A stretch of DNA of 64,000 nucleotides from Streptomyces uncialis (GTDB lineage Bacteria; Actinomycetota; Actinomycetes; Streptomycetales; Streptomycetaceae): contig NZ_CP109583.1 of the NCBI RefSeq assembly GCF_036250755.1, forward strand, positions 496,001 to 560,000, in the 5' to 3' direction. The stretch's first letter is position 1; each line of letters starts with the position of its first letter. Shown here piece by piece: positions 46,749 to 54,067 of the stretch. The position numbers and the translations under genes were made by a program. The notes below the pieces were generated by a model, which was given only the letters and a program-made list of their open reading frames with translations, was not told where the DNA came from and searched no databases.

Positions 46749-48577
46749 CCGAACTGATCCTGGGGGTCTCCGCCTTCTACCACGACAGCGCCGCCGCGCT
46801 CGTCGCCGATGGCGTACCCGTCGCCGCCGCGCAGCAGGAACGGTTCAGCAGGCGCCGGCACGATCCCGCGTTCCCCTCCGACGCCGTCCGCTACTGCCTG
46901 CGCGAAGCAGGCGCCTCTCTCGCCGATGTCGCGGCGGTCGCCTACTACGAGGACCCGTTGCTGAAGTTCCGGCGCGTCATGGCCACCTTCGCCGCCACGG
47001 CGCCCCGCGGCTACCCCGTCTTCCGGGAACGGATGCCCGGCTGGCTCACCTGGCGGCTGCGGGGCGCGGCCACCGTGCGCCGGAAGCTGGCGGAACTGGA
47101 CGCGGGGCCCGTCCCCGGCATCGTCCGCCGGGAGCACCATGAATCCCACGCGGCCTCCGCGTTCTTCCCCGGCCCGTACCGGTCCGCGGCGGTGCTGTGC
47201 GCGGACGGCGTCGGCGAATGGGCCACCACCAGCATCTGGCACGGCCGGGACACCCGTCTGCGGAAGGTCGCGGAGATCCGCTTCCCGCACTCGCTGGGAC
47301 TGCTCTACTCCGCGTTCACATACTTCTGCGGCTTCAAGGTCGACTCGGGTGAGTACAAGCTCATGGGACTGGCCCCGTACGGCACACCCCGCTGGGCGGA
47401 CGTGATCCGCGACAGGCTGATCGACGTCAAACCGGACGGCTCGTTCCGCCTGGATCTGCGGTACTTCACCTACCTGCGCGGGCAGACGATGACCGGCCGC
47501 CGCTTCGAGGAACTGTTCGGCGGGAAGCGCCGGCTGCCGGAACAGCCGCTCACCGAGCGGGAATGCGATCTGGCGGCGTCCGTCCAGGCCGTCACCGAGG
47601 AGGTACTGCTCCGCCTCGCCCGCACGAGCCGGACCCTCACGGGCGAGGAGGATCTCTGCCTCGCGGGGGGCGTGGCGCTCAACTGTGTCGCCAACGGGAA
47701 GATCGCCGGGGCCTCGGACGGCGGGCTGTGGATCCAGCCCGCCGCGGGCGACGCGGGCGGCGCGCTCGGCGCGGCCCTCGCCACCGCCATGGAACGCGGC
47801 GCACCCCGCGACCGCCCGGACAGCCGGCACGACACGATGTCCGGGGCCCTCCTCGGGCCGGCGTTCAGCGACGAGGAGATCGGCGCGTACCTCGACCGGC
47901 ATTCCATCCCCTACACCCGCCCCGGACGCGACGCCCTGGTGGAACAGGTGGCGGCCGCCCTCGCGGACGGCCGGATCGTGGGCTGGTTCCAGGGCCGTAT
48001 GGAATTCGGACCGCGCGCGCTGGGCGCACGCTCGATCCTGGGGGACGCCCGCGATCCGCGCATGCAGTCGGTCATGAACCTCCGCATCAAGTTCCGCGAA
48101 TCGTTCAGGCCGTTCGCACCGGCCGTCCTCGAAGAAGCGGCCCACGACTACTTCGACCTGCCGCACACCAGCCCCTACATGCTGCTGGTCGCCGGGATCG
48201 CACAGGCCAAGCGGCTACCGACGGCCGCCGACACCGATGTCCGCGGACCGGAGCTCCTGCGGATACCCCGCTCAACGATTCCCGCGGTCACCCACGTCGA
48301 CTCGACCGCACGGGTACAGACCGTCGACGCGCGCACCCATCCGCTCTTCCATCACCTGCTCACCGCCTTCCGCGGGCGGACCGGCTGCCCGGTACTGGTC
48401 AACACCTCCTTCAACGTCCGGGGCGAACCCATCGTGCACACACCCCACGACGCCTACACCTGCTTCATGCGCACCGGCATCGACATGCTCGCCCTCGGCG
48501 GCTACCTCCTGCACAAGGACCGGCAGCCGGCCTGGCGGGAGGACGGCGACTGGCGCGACGAGATCCCCCTCGACTGA
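46745..48577 (+). CDS. Carbamoyltransferase (NodU/CmcH/SxtI family)
   Basis: 610 residues. The N-terminal Kae1-like domain carries GVSAFYHDSAAAL (residues ~6-18), EHHESHAASAFF, CADGVGEWATT, GEYKLMGLAPYG and LCLAGGVALNCVANG. The C-terminal domain carries RIVGWFQGRMEFGPRALGARSIL, FRESFRPFAPAV and VNTSFNVRGEPIV. These are hallmark motifs of O-carbamoyltransferases that use carbamoyl phosphate and ATP. Length and the adjacent SxtJ-like small membrane protein place it with the SxtI subtype. It implies a carbamate on the product. It overlaps the diiron protein stop by ATGA, so stoichiometric co-expression is likely. Confidence 0.93.
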   Translation: MTELILGVSAFYHDSAAALVADGVPVAAAQQERFSRRRHDPAFPSDAVRYCLREAGASLADVAAVAYYEDPLLKFRRVMATFAATAPRGYPVFRERMPGWLTWRLRGAATVRRKLAELDAGPVPGIVRREHHESHAASAFFPGPYRSAAVLCADGVGEWATTSIWHGRDTRLRKVAEIRFPHSLGLLYSAFTYFCGFKVDSGEYKLMGLAPYGTPRWADVIRDRLIDVKPDGSFRLDLRYFTYLRGQTMTGRRFEELFGGKRRLPEQPLTERECDLAASVQAVTEEVLLRLARTSRTLTGEEDLCLAGGVALNCVANGKIAGASDGGLWIQPAAGDAGGALGAALATAMERGAPRDRPDSRHDTMSGALLGPAFSDEEIGAYLDRHSIPYTRPGRDALVEQVAAALADGRIVGWFQGRMEFGPRALGARSILGDARDPRMQSVMNLRIKFRESFRPFAPAVLEEAAHDYFDLPHTSPYMLLVAGIAQAKRLPTAADTDVRGPELLRIPRSTIPAVTHVDSTARVQTVDARTHPLFHHLLTAFRGRTGCPVLVNTSFNVRGEPIVHTPHDAYTCFMRTGIDMLALGGYLLHKDRQPAWREDGDWRDEIPLD

Positions 48578-48648
48578 CCGGCCCGGCACCACGCCCGGAA
48601 CGCCTGGCCGGACGACCCCCTGAAAGGAAGGTGGGGACGATCACCCGC

Positions 48649-48828
48649 ATGTGGAGCCTCCTGCTGCCGCCCGCCTACTTCCTGCTGTTCACCCCCCTGA
48701 GTCTGCTGCTGCGGGTCGCCCGTGACCCGCTGCGCCGCCGCTGGGACCCGTCGGCCACCGACTACTGGCACTACCGCCGCCCCACGAGGGACAACGATGA
48801 ACCGCATCCGCCCCGCGCCCTCCGCTGA
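48649..48828 (+). CDS. SxtJ-like small membrane protein
   Basis: 59 residues. An N-terminal hydrophobic helix (LLLPPAYFLLFTPLSLLLRV) is followed by DPLRRRWDP and TDYWHYRRP. From memory, this matches the conserved C-terminal half of the SxtJ family found beside SxtI-type carbamoyltransferases, where the pattern is a PPxYF...TP...L-R helix, DPL, FDP and YW. It may tether the carbamoyltransferase to the membrane. The ATG at 48649 was chosen; an in-frame GTG at 48631 lies too close to its AAAGGAAG site. It overlaps the following KASIII gene start by 32 bp. No companion SxtK/DUF5989 gene was seen. Confidence 0.65.
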   Translation: MWSLLLPPAYFLLFTPLSLLLRVARDPLRRRWDPSATDYWHYRRPTRDNDEPHPPRALR

Positions 48829-49870
48829 CCCGGGCAGCGTCATCGGCCCGGCCGCAACAGGCCGCGCCGCCGTGCTCGCCGGGGCAGGACACTGGCTTCC
48901 CCCGCGCGTCCTCACCAACGAGGAACTGGGCGACCGGCTGGGCACACCCGCCACCTGGCTGCACAGCCGCACCGGCATCGCCCGCCGTCACGTCGTCCAG
49001 CCCGGCATGGCGACCTCGGACCTCGCGGTCGAAGCCGGACGCCTCGCGATGGCATCGGCCGGCACCACCGAGGTCGACACGGTGATCGTCGCCACCACGA
49101 CCCCGGACCGCATCTGCCCGCCCACCGCCCCCGAGGTCGCCGCACGGCTGGGCCAGCCGCAGACCGCGGCCTTCGACCTGAACGCGGCCTGTAGCGGGTT
49201 CCTCTACGCACTCGCGGTCGTCGGCGGCATGATCGCGGCCGGCACCGCCCGCACGGCCCTCGTCATCGGCGCGGAGACACTGACCTCACTGATCGACCCT
49301 CAGGACCGGGCCACCTCCGCGATCTTCGCCGACGGCGCGGGAGCCGTGGTCCTGCGCGCCGGGACACCCGGGGAACCCGGCACGATCGGACCGGTCGTCC
49401 TCGGCAGCGACGGCACCGGCAGCGACTTGATCGCGGTCCCCGCGGGCGGCTCACGCCGGCCCCTGCCTCCTGCCCCCGACACCGGAGCACGCTGTCTGAC
49501 CGTTTCGGGGCCCGAAGTGTTCCGGCACGCCGTCACCCGCATGACCTCGGTGACACACCAGGCGATCTCCGCCGCCGGATGGGAACTCGACGATGTCGAC
49601 CGGGTCGTCGCCCACCAGGCGAACGCCCACATACTCGCCGCCGTCGCCCGCAAACTCGGCATCACCCCGCACCGCATGGCCACCAACATCGCGCATGTGG
49701 GCAACACCTCCGCCGCCTCCATCCCTCTCCTCCTCTCCCAGGACGCCGCCGACGGACGCATCGAACCCGGCGACCGTCTCGTACTCACCGCCTTCGGCGC
49801 CGGACTCACCTGGGCCGCCACCACCCTCGTCTGGCCCCACCTGCCCGAGCCCGCCGCCCCCGCCCCGTAA
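48797..49870 (+). CDS. Beta-ketoacyl-ACP synthase III (FabH-like), first copy
   Basis: 357 residues with the full KASIII triad: Cys132 in NAACSGF, His273 in AHQANAHI and Asn303 in HVGNTSAAS. Thiolase-fold signatures are clear (LHSRTGIARRHV, IFADGAGAVVL, FGAGLTWAA). It could prime a short chain on the neighbouring ACP or, like the CerJ/DpsC class, transfer an acyl group to another acceptor. The ATG at 48797 follows GAGGG and overlaps the small membrane gene; about 23 extra N-terminal residues precede the usual FabH start. Separated by 9 bp from the second KASIII. Confidence 0.9.
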   Translation: MNRIRPAPSADPGSVIGPAATGRAAVLAGAGHWLPPRVLTNEELGDRLGTPATWLHSRTGIARRHVVQPGMATSDLAVEAGRLAMASAGTTEVDTVIVATTTPDRICPPTAPEVAARLGQPQTAAFDLNAACSGFLYALAVVGGMIAAGTARTALVIGAETLTSLIDPQDRATSAIFADGAGAVVLRAGTPGEPGTIGPVVLGSDGTGSDLIAVPAGGSRRPLPPAPDTGARCLTVSGPEVFRHAVTRMTSVTHQAISAAGWELDDVDRVVAHQANAHILAAVARKLGITPHRMATNIAHVGNTSAASIPLLLSQDAADGRIEPGDRLVLTAFGAGLTWAATTLVWPHLPEPAAPAP

Positions 49871-49879
49871 GGAACCGGT

Positions 49880-50947
49880 ATGCCTGCCACCACCGCTGTC
49901 CTGTGCGGACTGGGCGCGAGCCTTCCCCAACAGGCCGTCTCCAACAGCCGCCTCATCGCGGACAACCGTCTCGACTCCGACGACCAGTGGATTCTTCAGC
50001 GCACCGGAATCGCCTCCCGTCATATGGCCGACGCCCGCACCAGCACCGGAGACCTCGCCACCGCCGCGGGACGGGCCGCCCTGGACTCCGCCGCCGAACT
50101 CGCCGGGACCCGTATCCACCCCGACATCGTCCTTCTCGCCACCACCACACCCGACCACCGCTGCCCGGCCACCGCACCCGAGGTCGCCCACCGCCTCGGA
50201 TACACCGGCACCCCCGCCCTCGACCTGTCCGCCGCCTGCGCGGGCTTCGTCTACGCCCTCACCGTCGCCCGCGCCCTCATCACCGCCGGCCACTGCACCC
50301 ACCCGCTGGTCATCGGCGCGGAGACCTACACCACCACCCTGATCGACCCCCACGACCGCGACACCGCCATCCTCTTCGGCGACGGAGCCGGCGCCGCCCT
50401 CCTGCGCCCGGGAACCCCCACCGAACCCGGCGCACTGCAAGCAGCCGACCTCGGCAGCGACGGCGCCCGCGCCGCCTACGCCCAGGTCCCCGCAGGTGGA
50501 TCACGCACCCCCCTCGGCGCCCCCGGTACCCACCCCGGCGACCATCACCTGCGGATGAACGGCCGTGCCGTGTACACCCAGGCCGTACGCCGGATGACGT
50601 CCTCCGCGCTCACCGCCCTGGAGAAGACCGGCTGGACCACGCACGATGTCGAGGCATTCATCAGCCACCAGGCCAACCAGCGCATCATCGACGCCGTCGC
50701 CGACCGCCTCCACATCCCCGCCACCAGGCGCCACGGCAACCTGCGCGAGCTCGGCAACACCGCCGCCGCGTCCATCCCCCTCGCCCTCGCCGACGCCGCC
50801 ACCCGCCGGGCCGCCCACCCTGGACAGCGCACCCTGCTCACCGGCTTCGGCGCCGGCCTCGCCTGGGGCTCCCACACCCTGCTCTTCCCCGAAGCCCGCC
50901 CCCGCACCCTGCCCTCTCACCCCCACGACGACAAGGCAACCCCATGA
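49880..50947 (+). CDS. Beta-ketoacyl-ACP synthase III (FabH-like), second copy
   Basis: 355 residues with Cys120 (SAACAGF), His263 (SHQANQRI) and Asn293 (ELGNTAAAS). Clearly paralogous to the upstream enzyme but diverged, so the pair may perform two steps (for example priming and acyl transfer) or form a heterodimer. Both keep all catalytic residues, unlike KS/CLF pairs. ATG at 49880 after AAGGA. Its stop overlaps the ACP start (ATGA), which points to that ACP as its partner. Confidence 0.9.
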   Translation: MPATTAVLCGLGASLPQQAVSNSRLIADNRLDSDDQWILQRTGIASRHMADARTSTGDLATAAGRAALDSAAELAGTRIHPDIVLLATTTPDHRCPATAPEVAHRLGYTGTPALDLSAACAGFVYALTVARALITAGHCTHPLVIGAETYTTTLIDPHDRDTAILFGDGAGAALLRPGTPTEPGALQAADLGSDGARAAYAQVPAGGSRTPLGAPGTHPGDHHLRMNGRAVYTQAVRRMTSSALTALEKTGWTTHDVEAFISHQANQRIIDAVADRLHIPATRRHGNLRELGNTAAASIPLALADAATRRAAHPGQRTLLTGFGAGLAWGSHTLLFPEARPRTLPSHPHDDKATP

Positions 50948-51192
50948 CCATGGCCTCCCGCTACGAGCACCTGACCCGTCTGCTCACCGAGAAACTCAAC
51001 GTCGCCCCCGACACCGTCCACCCCGACGCCACCCTCGCCGACCTGGGACTCGACTCCCTCGCCATCGCCGAACTGACCATGTCCCTCCAGGACGACTGGC
51101 ACGTCGACCTGGAAGCCGTCAGCACACCCCCCGAAACGACACTCACCCACCTCCTCACCCTCGCGGACACGGCACCACCCGCCACCACCTGA
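50944..51192 (+). CDS. Free-standing acyl carrier protein
   Basis: 82 residues with a standard phosphopantetheine site LGLDSLAIAEL (Ser near residue 38) and acidic helices. Starts at the ATG overlapping the second KASIII stop; ATG two codons downstream is also possible. It is more canonical than the carrier at 43066 and is the likely acyl carrier for the two KASIII enzymes and the following acyl-CoA dehydrogenase. No malonyl-ACP decarboxylase, ketoreductase or dehydratase of a discrete type is nearby, so the chain handled is probably short or borrowed from primary metabolism. Confidence 0.88.
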   Translation: MTMASRYEHLTRLLTEKLNVAPDTVHPDATLADLGLDSLAIAELTMSLQDDWHVDLEAVSTPPETTLTHLLTLADTAPPATT

Positions 51193-51281
51193 ACCCGCCC
51201 CGGCACAGCCCCCACCAGAGAAACCCCCTCCCGGCCGACCGCCGCGCCGCACACGCAGTCCTCCGAAAAGGTGCGAAATCC

Positions 51282-52490
51282 ATGACCGACGACCGCGCAG
51301 AATCCGGGCCGACGCACTCCACCGGCCTCGCGGCCCACCTCGCGCTCGGCACGGCCAGTCACCGGACCGCGCAGTTCCGCGAACGCGTCCGCACACTCAT
51401 CACCGACCGCATCGCCCCCCTGCTCCCCGCCGCCGAGCGCGACCGGACGTTCCCCCGGGCAGCGGTGACCGCCTGCGGCGCCGCCGGACTCTTCACCGAA
51501 CGCTGGACCGGAGGCATCCACGGCGACCTCGGCCGCTCCGTGCTCCTGTCCGAAGAAATGGGACGGGCCGGACTCGGCGGCATCGGCGTCGGCATCGGCC
51601 TCCACCTGGAGGCAGCCGTCCCCCTGCTGCGCCGCTACGCCACCACCGACCACGCCAGAGCGCTCCTCGGTCAGGCCCTCGACGGCGACATCACCTGCTG
51701 CGTCGCCACTTCCGAACAGAACGTCGGCTCCGACCTGGCCGCCGTCGAAACCCGGCTCACCCCCAAAGGCAGCCAATGGCAGGTGCACGGCACCAAGTGG
51801 TACGTGTCACCCGGCGCCGCCGCCGACACCGCCCTCGTGCTCTGCCGCCACACCGACGGCCCCGCCATCGTGATCGTTCCCCGCGACGGACTCCACACGG
51901 TGAAACGCTGGACCACCACCGGCATGCGCAGCCTGGAGACCGTCTGCCTGTCCGTCGACGCGACCGTCCCCGACGAAGCGGTCCTGGTACGCCCCGGCGC
52001 CGGACTGGCCGCCATGGGCCACGGCCTCCTCCACGAACGCCTCGCCCTGGCCGCCCAGACCCTCGGCGCCCTCGACCTCGCCATGACCCTGGCCATCACC
52101 CACCTGAAACGCAGAAGACAGTTCGGCACACCCCTCCACCGCCACCAGGCCCTGCGCCTGCGCACCGCCGACCTCCACTCCCAGGTCCGCATCACCCGCC
52201 TCGGCCTGTACGCGGCCGCCACCGAATGGTCGGCCAACGGCCATGTGCCCCCAGCAGAGGCAGCCGCCCTCAAAGTGACCGCCGCACGGCTCGGCGAACA
52301 GGTCACCAGCGAATGCGTGCACCTCTTCGGAGGACGCGGATACACCGAGGACGCCACCCCCCTGGAACGCCTCTGGCGGGACCTCAAAGTCACCCGCCTC
52401 GGCGGCGGCAGCGACGAGATGATGTGGGAACTCGTCGCCGCCGGATTCCGCCCCGACCACGCCCTCTACGAACACTGGATCACCGACTGA
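51282..52490 (+). CDS. Acyl-CoA dehydrogenase family flavoenzyme
   Basis: 402 residues, full length. Visible motifs are CVATSEQNVGSDL (FAD/substrate loop) near residue 147, RRRQFGTPLHRHQALR near 281, HLFGGRGYTED near 347 and the C-terminal GGGSDEMMWELVA. It would oxidise an acyl-ACP or acyl-CoA to the alpha,beta-unsaturated form. It resembles the FAD enzymes used for methoxymalonyl-ACP formation, but the other members of that pathway (FkbH-like protein, 3-hydroxyacyl dehydrogenase) are absent. ATG at 51282 with AAAGG 9 nt upstream; 89-bp gap from the ACP. Last gene of the operon. Confidence 0.88.
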   Translation: MTDDRAESGPTHSTGLAAHLALGTASHRTAQFRERVRTLITDRIAPLLPAAERDRTFPRAAVTACGAAGLFTERWTGGIHGDLGRSVLLSEEMGRAGLGGIGVGIGLHLEAAVPLLRRYATTDHARALLGQALDGDITCCVATSEQNVGSDLAAVETRLTPKGSQWQVHGTKWYVSPGAAADTALVLCRHTDGPAIVIVPRDGLHTVKRWTTTGMRSLETVCLSVDATVPDEAVLVRPGAGLAAMGHGLLHERLALAAQTLGALDLAMTLAITHLKRRRQFGTPLHRHQALRLRTADLHSQVRITRLGLYAAATEWSANGHVPPAEAAALKVTAARLGEQVTSECVHLFGGRGYTEDATPLERLWRDLKVTRLGGGSDEMMWELVAAGFRPDHALYEHWITD

Positions 52491-52818
52491 CCCCGCGCGG
52501 AACCCGGACGCCGCCGACCCCGACAATCTCGCCGCCCAACTCGACGACGGCACCCAGGCCAGCTGTCCGGCAGGCCCATGGTCGGTACGGGTTCCTGACC
52601 CTGCGGGACTTCGGAGGTGAGGTCCCCTCCCGACGGCGACACCCCCAGCGAGCACCGGTGGAACCAGGAGGTGCGGCTTCGAGTCGGTGGGCGCCGAGGA
52701 CCGCTGTGCCGAGGGTGAGGGGGCGGGGTACAGCGTGGCCCTGCCCCGCAGGCGCTTCGGGCTCGTTACGTTCACGACGACGCAGCATGCCGTAGCGGCG
52801 CAAGGGGGGCGAGCCGGG
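52491..52818. other. Non-coding stretch after the operon
   Basis: No credible gene and no strong terminator hairpin were seen in these 328 bp. Short open frames exist on both strands but read as Arg/Pro-rich noise with no ribosome sites. The stretch lies between the acyl-CoA dehydrogenase stop and the IS110-associated repeat, and may be residue of earlier insertions. Confidence 0.5.
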
Positions 52819-52877
52819 CCCCGTTACCGTCTTCGTGGCCTTGCAATGAGGCCCCCGGCCTTCGGCCCCGGTATGAC
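52819..52877 (+). repeat. 59-bp sequence shared with 37.5 kb, right copy
   Basis: Plus-strand partner of 37508-37566, 48 of 59 positions identical. It lies 173 bp before the first recognisable transposase codon, where IS110-family elements carry their non-coding end (the bridge-RNA region in characterised members). It marks the right border of the 15-kb block. Confidence 0.7.
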
Positions 52878-53049
52878 TTGAGCCACCAGTCGAGATGATC
52901 GAAAAGGTGGTGTCGCCGGTGCCGGAGGCATTGGCAGACCGCTGATGAGAGGCACGAGCGCCCTTTGGGCAGTCTCTTCGTCACGTGGATGTCGGCACGC
53001 TGATGCCCCAGGTGAGGCCGGGGAGAACACGAGCACGGGAGCGAAGGGC

Positions 53050-53490
53050 ATCACGGACGAGACTGACATCGACGTCTGTCTGCGCCTGGACGTCGGGAAG
53101 AGTGATCACCACGCCACCGCCGTGAACCGGGCGGGGAAGAAGGTGTTCGACAAGCCGCTGCCCAACAGCGAACCGAAGCTGCGCGAACTCTTCGACAAGC
53201 TCCGGGCCAAGCACGGAACGGTACTCGTAGTCGTCGACCAGCCTGCCTCCATCGGGGCCCTGCCGCTGGCGGTCGCCCGGGACGCGGGATGCCAGGTCGC
53301 CTACCTGCCCGGACTCACGATGCGACGGATCGCCGATCTTTACCCCGGCGAGGCGAAGACCGACGCCCGCGACGCGTTCATCATCGCGGATGCCGCCAGA
53401 GCGATGCCCCACACCCTGCGGACGATCGAGCCCGCGGACGGGACGGTTGCGGAGCTCGCGATGATCGCCGGGTTCGACGACGACCTCTTA
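53050..53490 (+). pseudogene. Truncated IS110-family transposase
   Basis: The N-terminal DEDD (RuvC-like) domain is readable: CLRLDVGKSDHHATAVN, VLVVVDQPASIGALPLAVARDAG, YLPGLTMRRIADLYPGEAKTDARDAF and ELAMIAGFDDDL. Similarity to IS110 stops abruptly near 53487, after which the frame continues into unrelated sequence that is antisense to a transporter fragment. The C-terminal Ser-containing Tnp domain is missing, so the element cannot move. No good ATG/GTG starts the domain: the expected first codon position reads ATC, suggesting start loss, although the frame is open to 52945. Non-functional remnant. Confidence 0.85.
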
Positions 53491-53556
53491 GCTGTGGGCG
53501 ATGCCTGTGCCTCCGGGTGGACGGCCGGGCCGTGTCCGCGGGGGCTTCACGCTGCC

Positions 53557-53886
53557 TCATCGCGGGCGTGCACACGGCTGGGCGGGGGGGAAGCCGTCGC
53601 TCCGGGCGAGCACGGCCGTCAGCGCGGAGGCCGCCAGCAGGGCTGAGGCCACCCAGGGCAGGGCCTGTGCCCCGGCGCCGTCCAGGACGGCGCCGCCGAG
53701 CGGGGAGCCGCCAGCCATGCCGATGTTCCATCCGGTGACCCGGAGTGAGTTGGCCGTGTCGGGAGCGAACGGGGCCGCCTTCACCCCTGCGGTCTGCGTC
53801 AACGTCGGAATGCCGCCGTGCGTTACACCCCAGAACACCGCGCCTAGCACGACGGCCGCGGTGATGTGCGAGAGCCCGACGGCCAT
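53557..53886 (-). pseudogene. C-terminal fragment of an MFS transporter
   Basis: About 109 codons encode the last membrane segments of a major facilitator: HITAAVVLGAVFWGVTHGG, a NSLRVTGWNIGMAGGSPLGG segment typical of drug-efflux MFS proteins, then ALPWVASALLAASALTAVLA and a natural-looking stop. The 5' two thirds are missing; upstream sequence on this strand does not continue the protein. It abuts the IS110 truncation point, so one deletion or recombination event probably removed both the transposase 3' end and neighbouring DNA. Confidence 0.75.
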
Positions 53887-54067
53887 GCCCGCCAGCGGGG
53901 GTCGCCGGGCACCGGTTCGCCGTCAGTGGGGTCATCAGATCGCGTGTCCCCAGTTCGGTGGCATCTGCCAAGCAGGCCCCGTACATGAAGCGCGGCAACC
54001 CGCGCGTCGGCCCGAGTTCCTCGCCGACCGGCCGGCCTCCATGGCACGGGCGCCTCGCGGGCGGCCT

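Noticed and set aside
48797..52490. A tetronate (glyceryl-ACP) cassette, suggested by KASIII plus ACP plus oxidoreductase.
   Set aside because: No FkbH-like phosphatase/glyceryl transferase or lipoyl acyltransferase-like enzyme is present.
50944..52490. A methoxymalonyl-ACP pathway, suggested by ACP plus acyl-CoA dehydrogenase and the odd M5 AT.
   Set aside because: FkbH-like and 3-hydroxyacyl-CoA dehydrogenase genes are missing here and the ACP is coupled to a KASIII instead; the pathway may be outside the window.
52491..52818. Small open frames between the operon and IS110 remnant.
   Set aside because: No ribosome sites, no recognisable domains and biased Arg/Pro composition on both strands.
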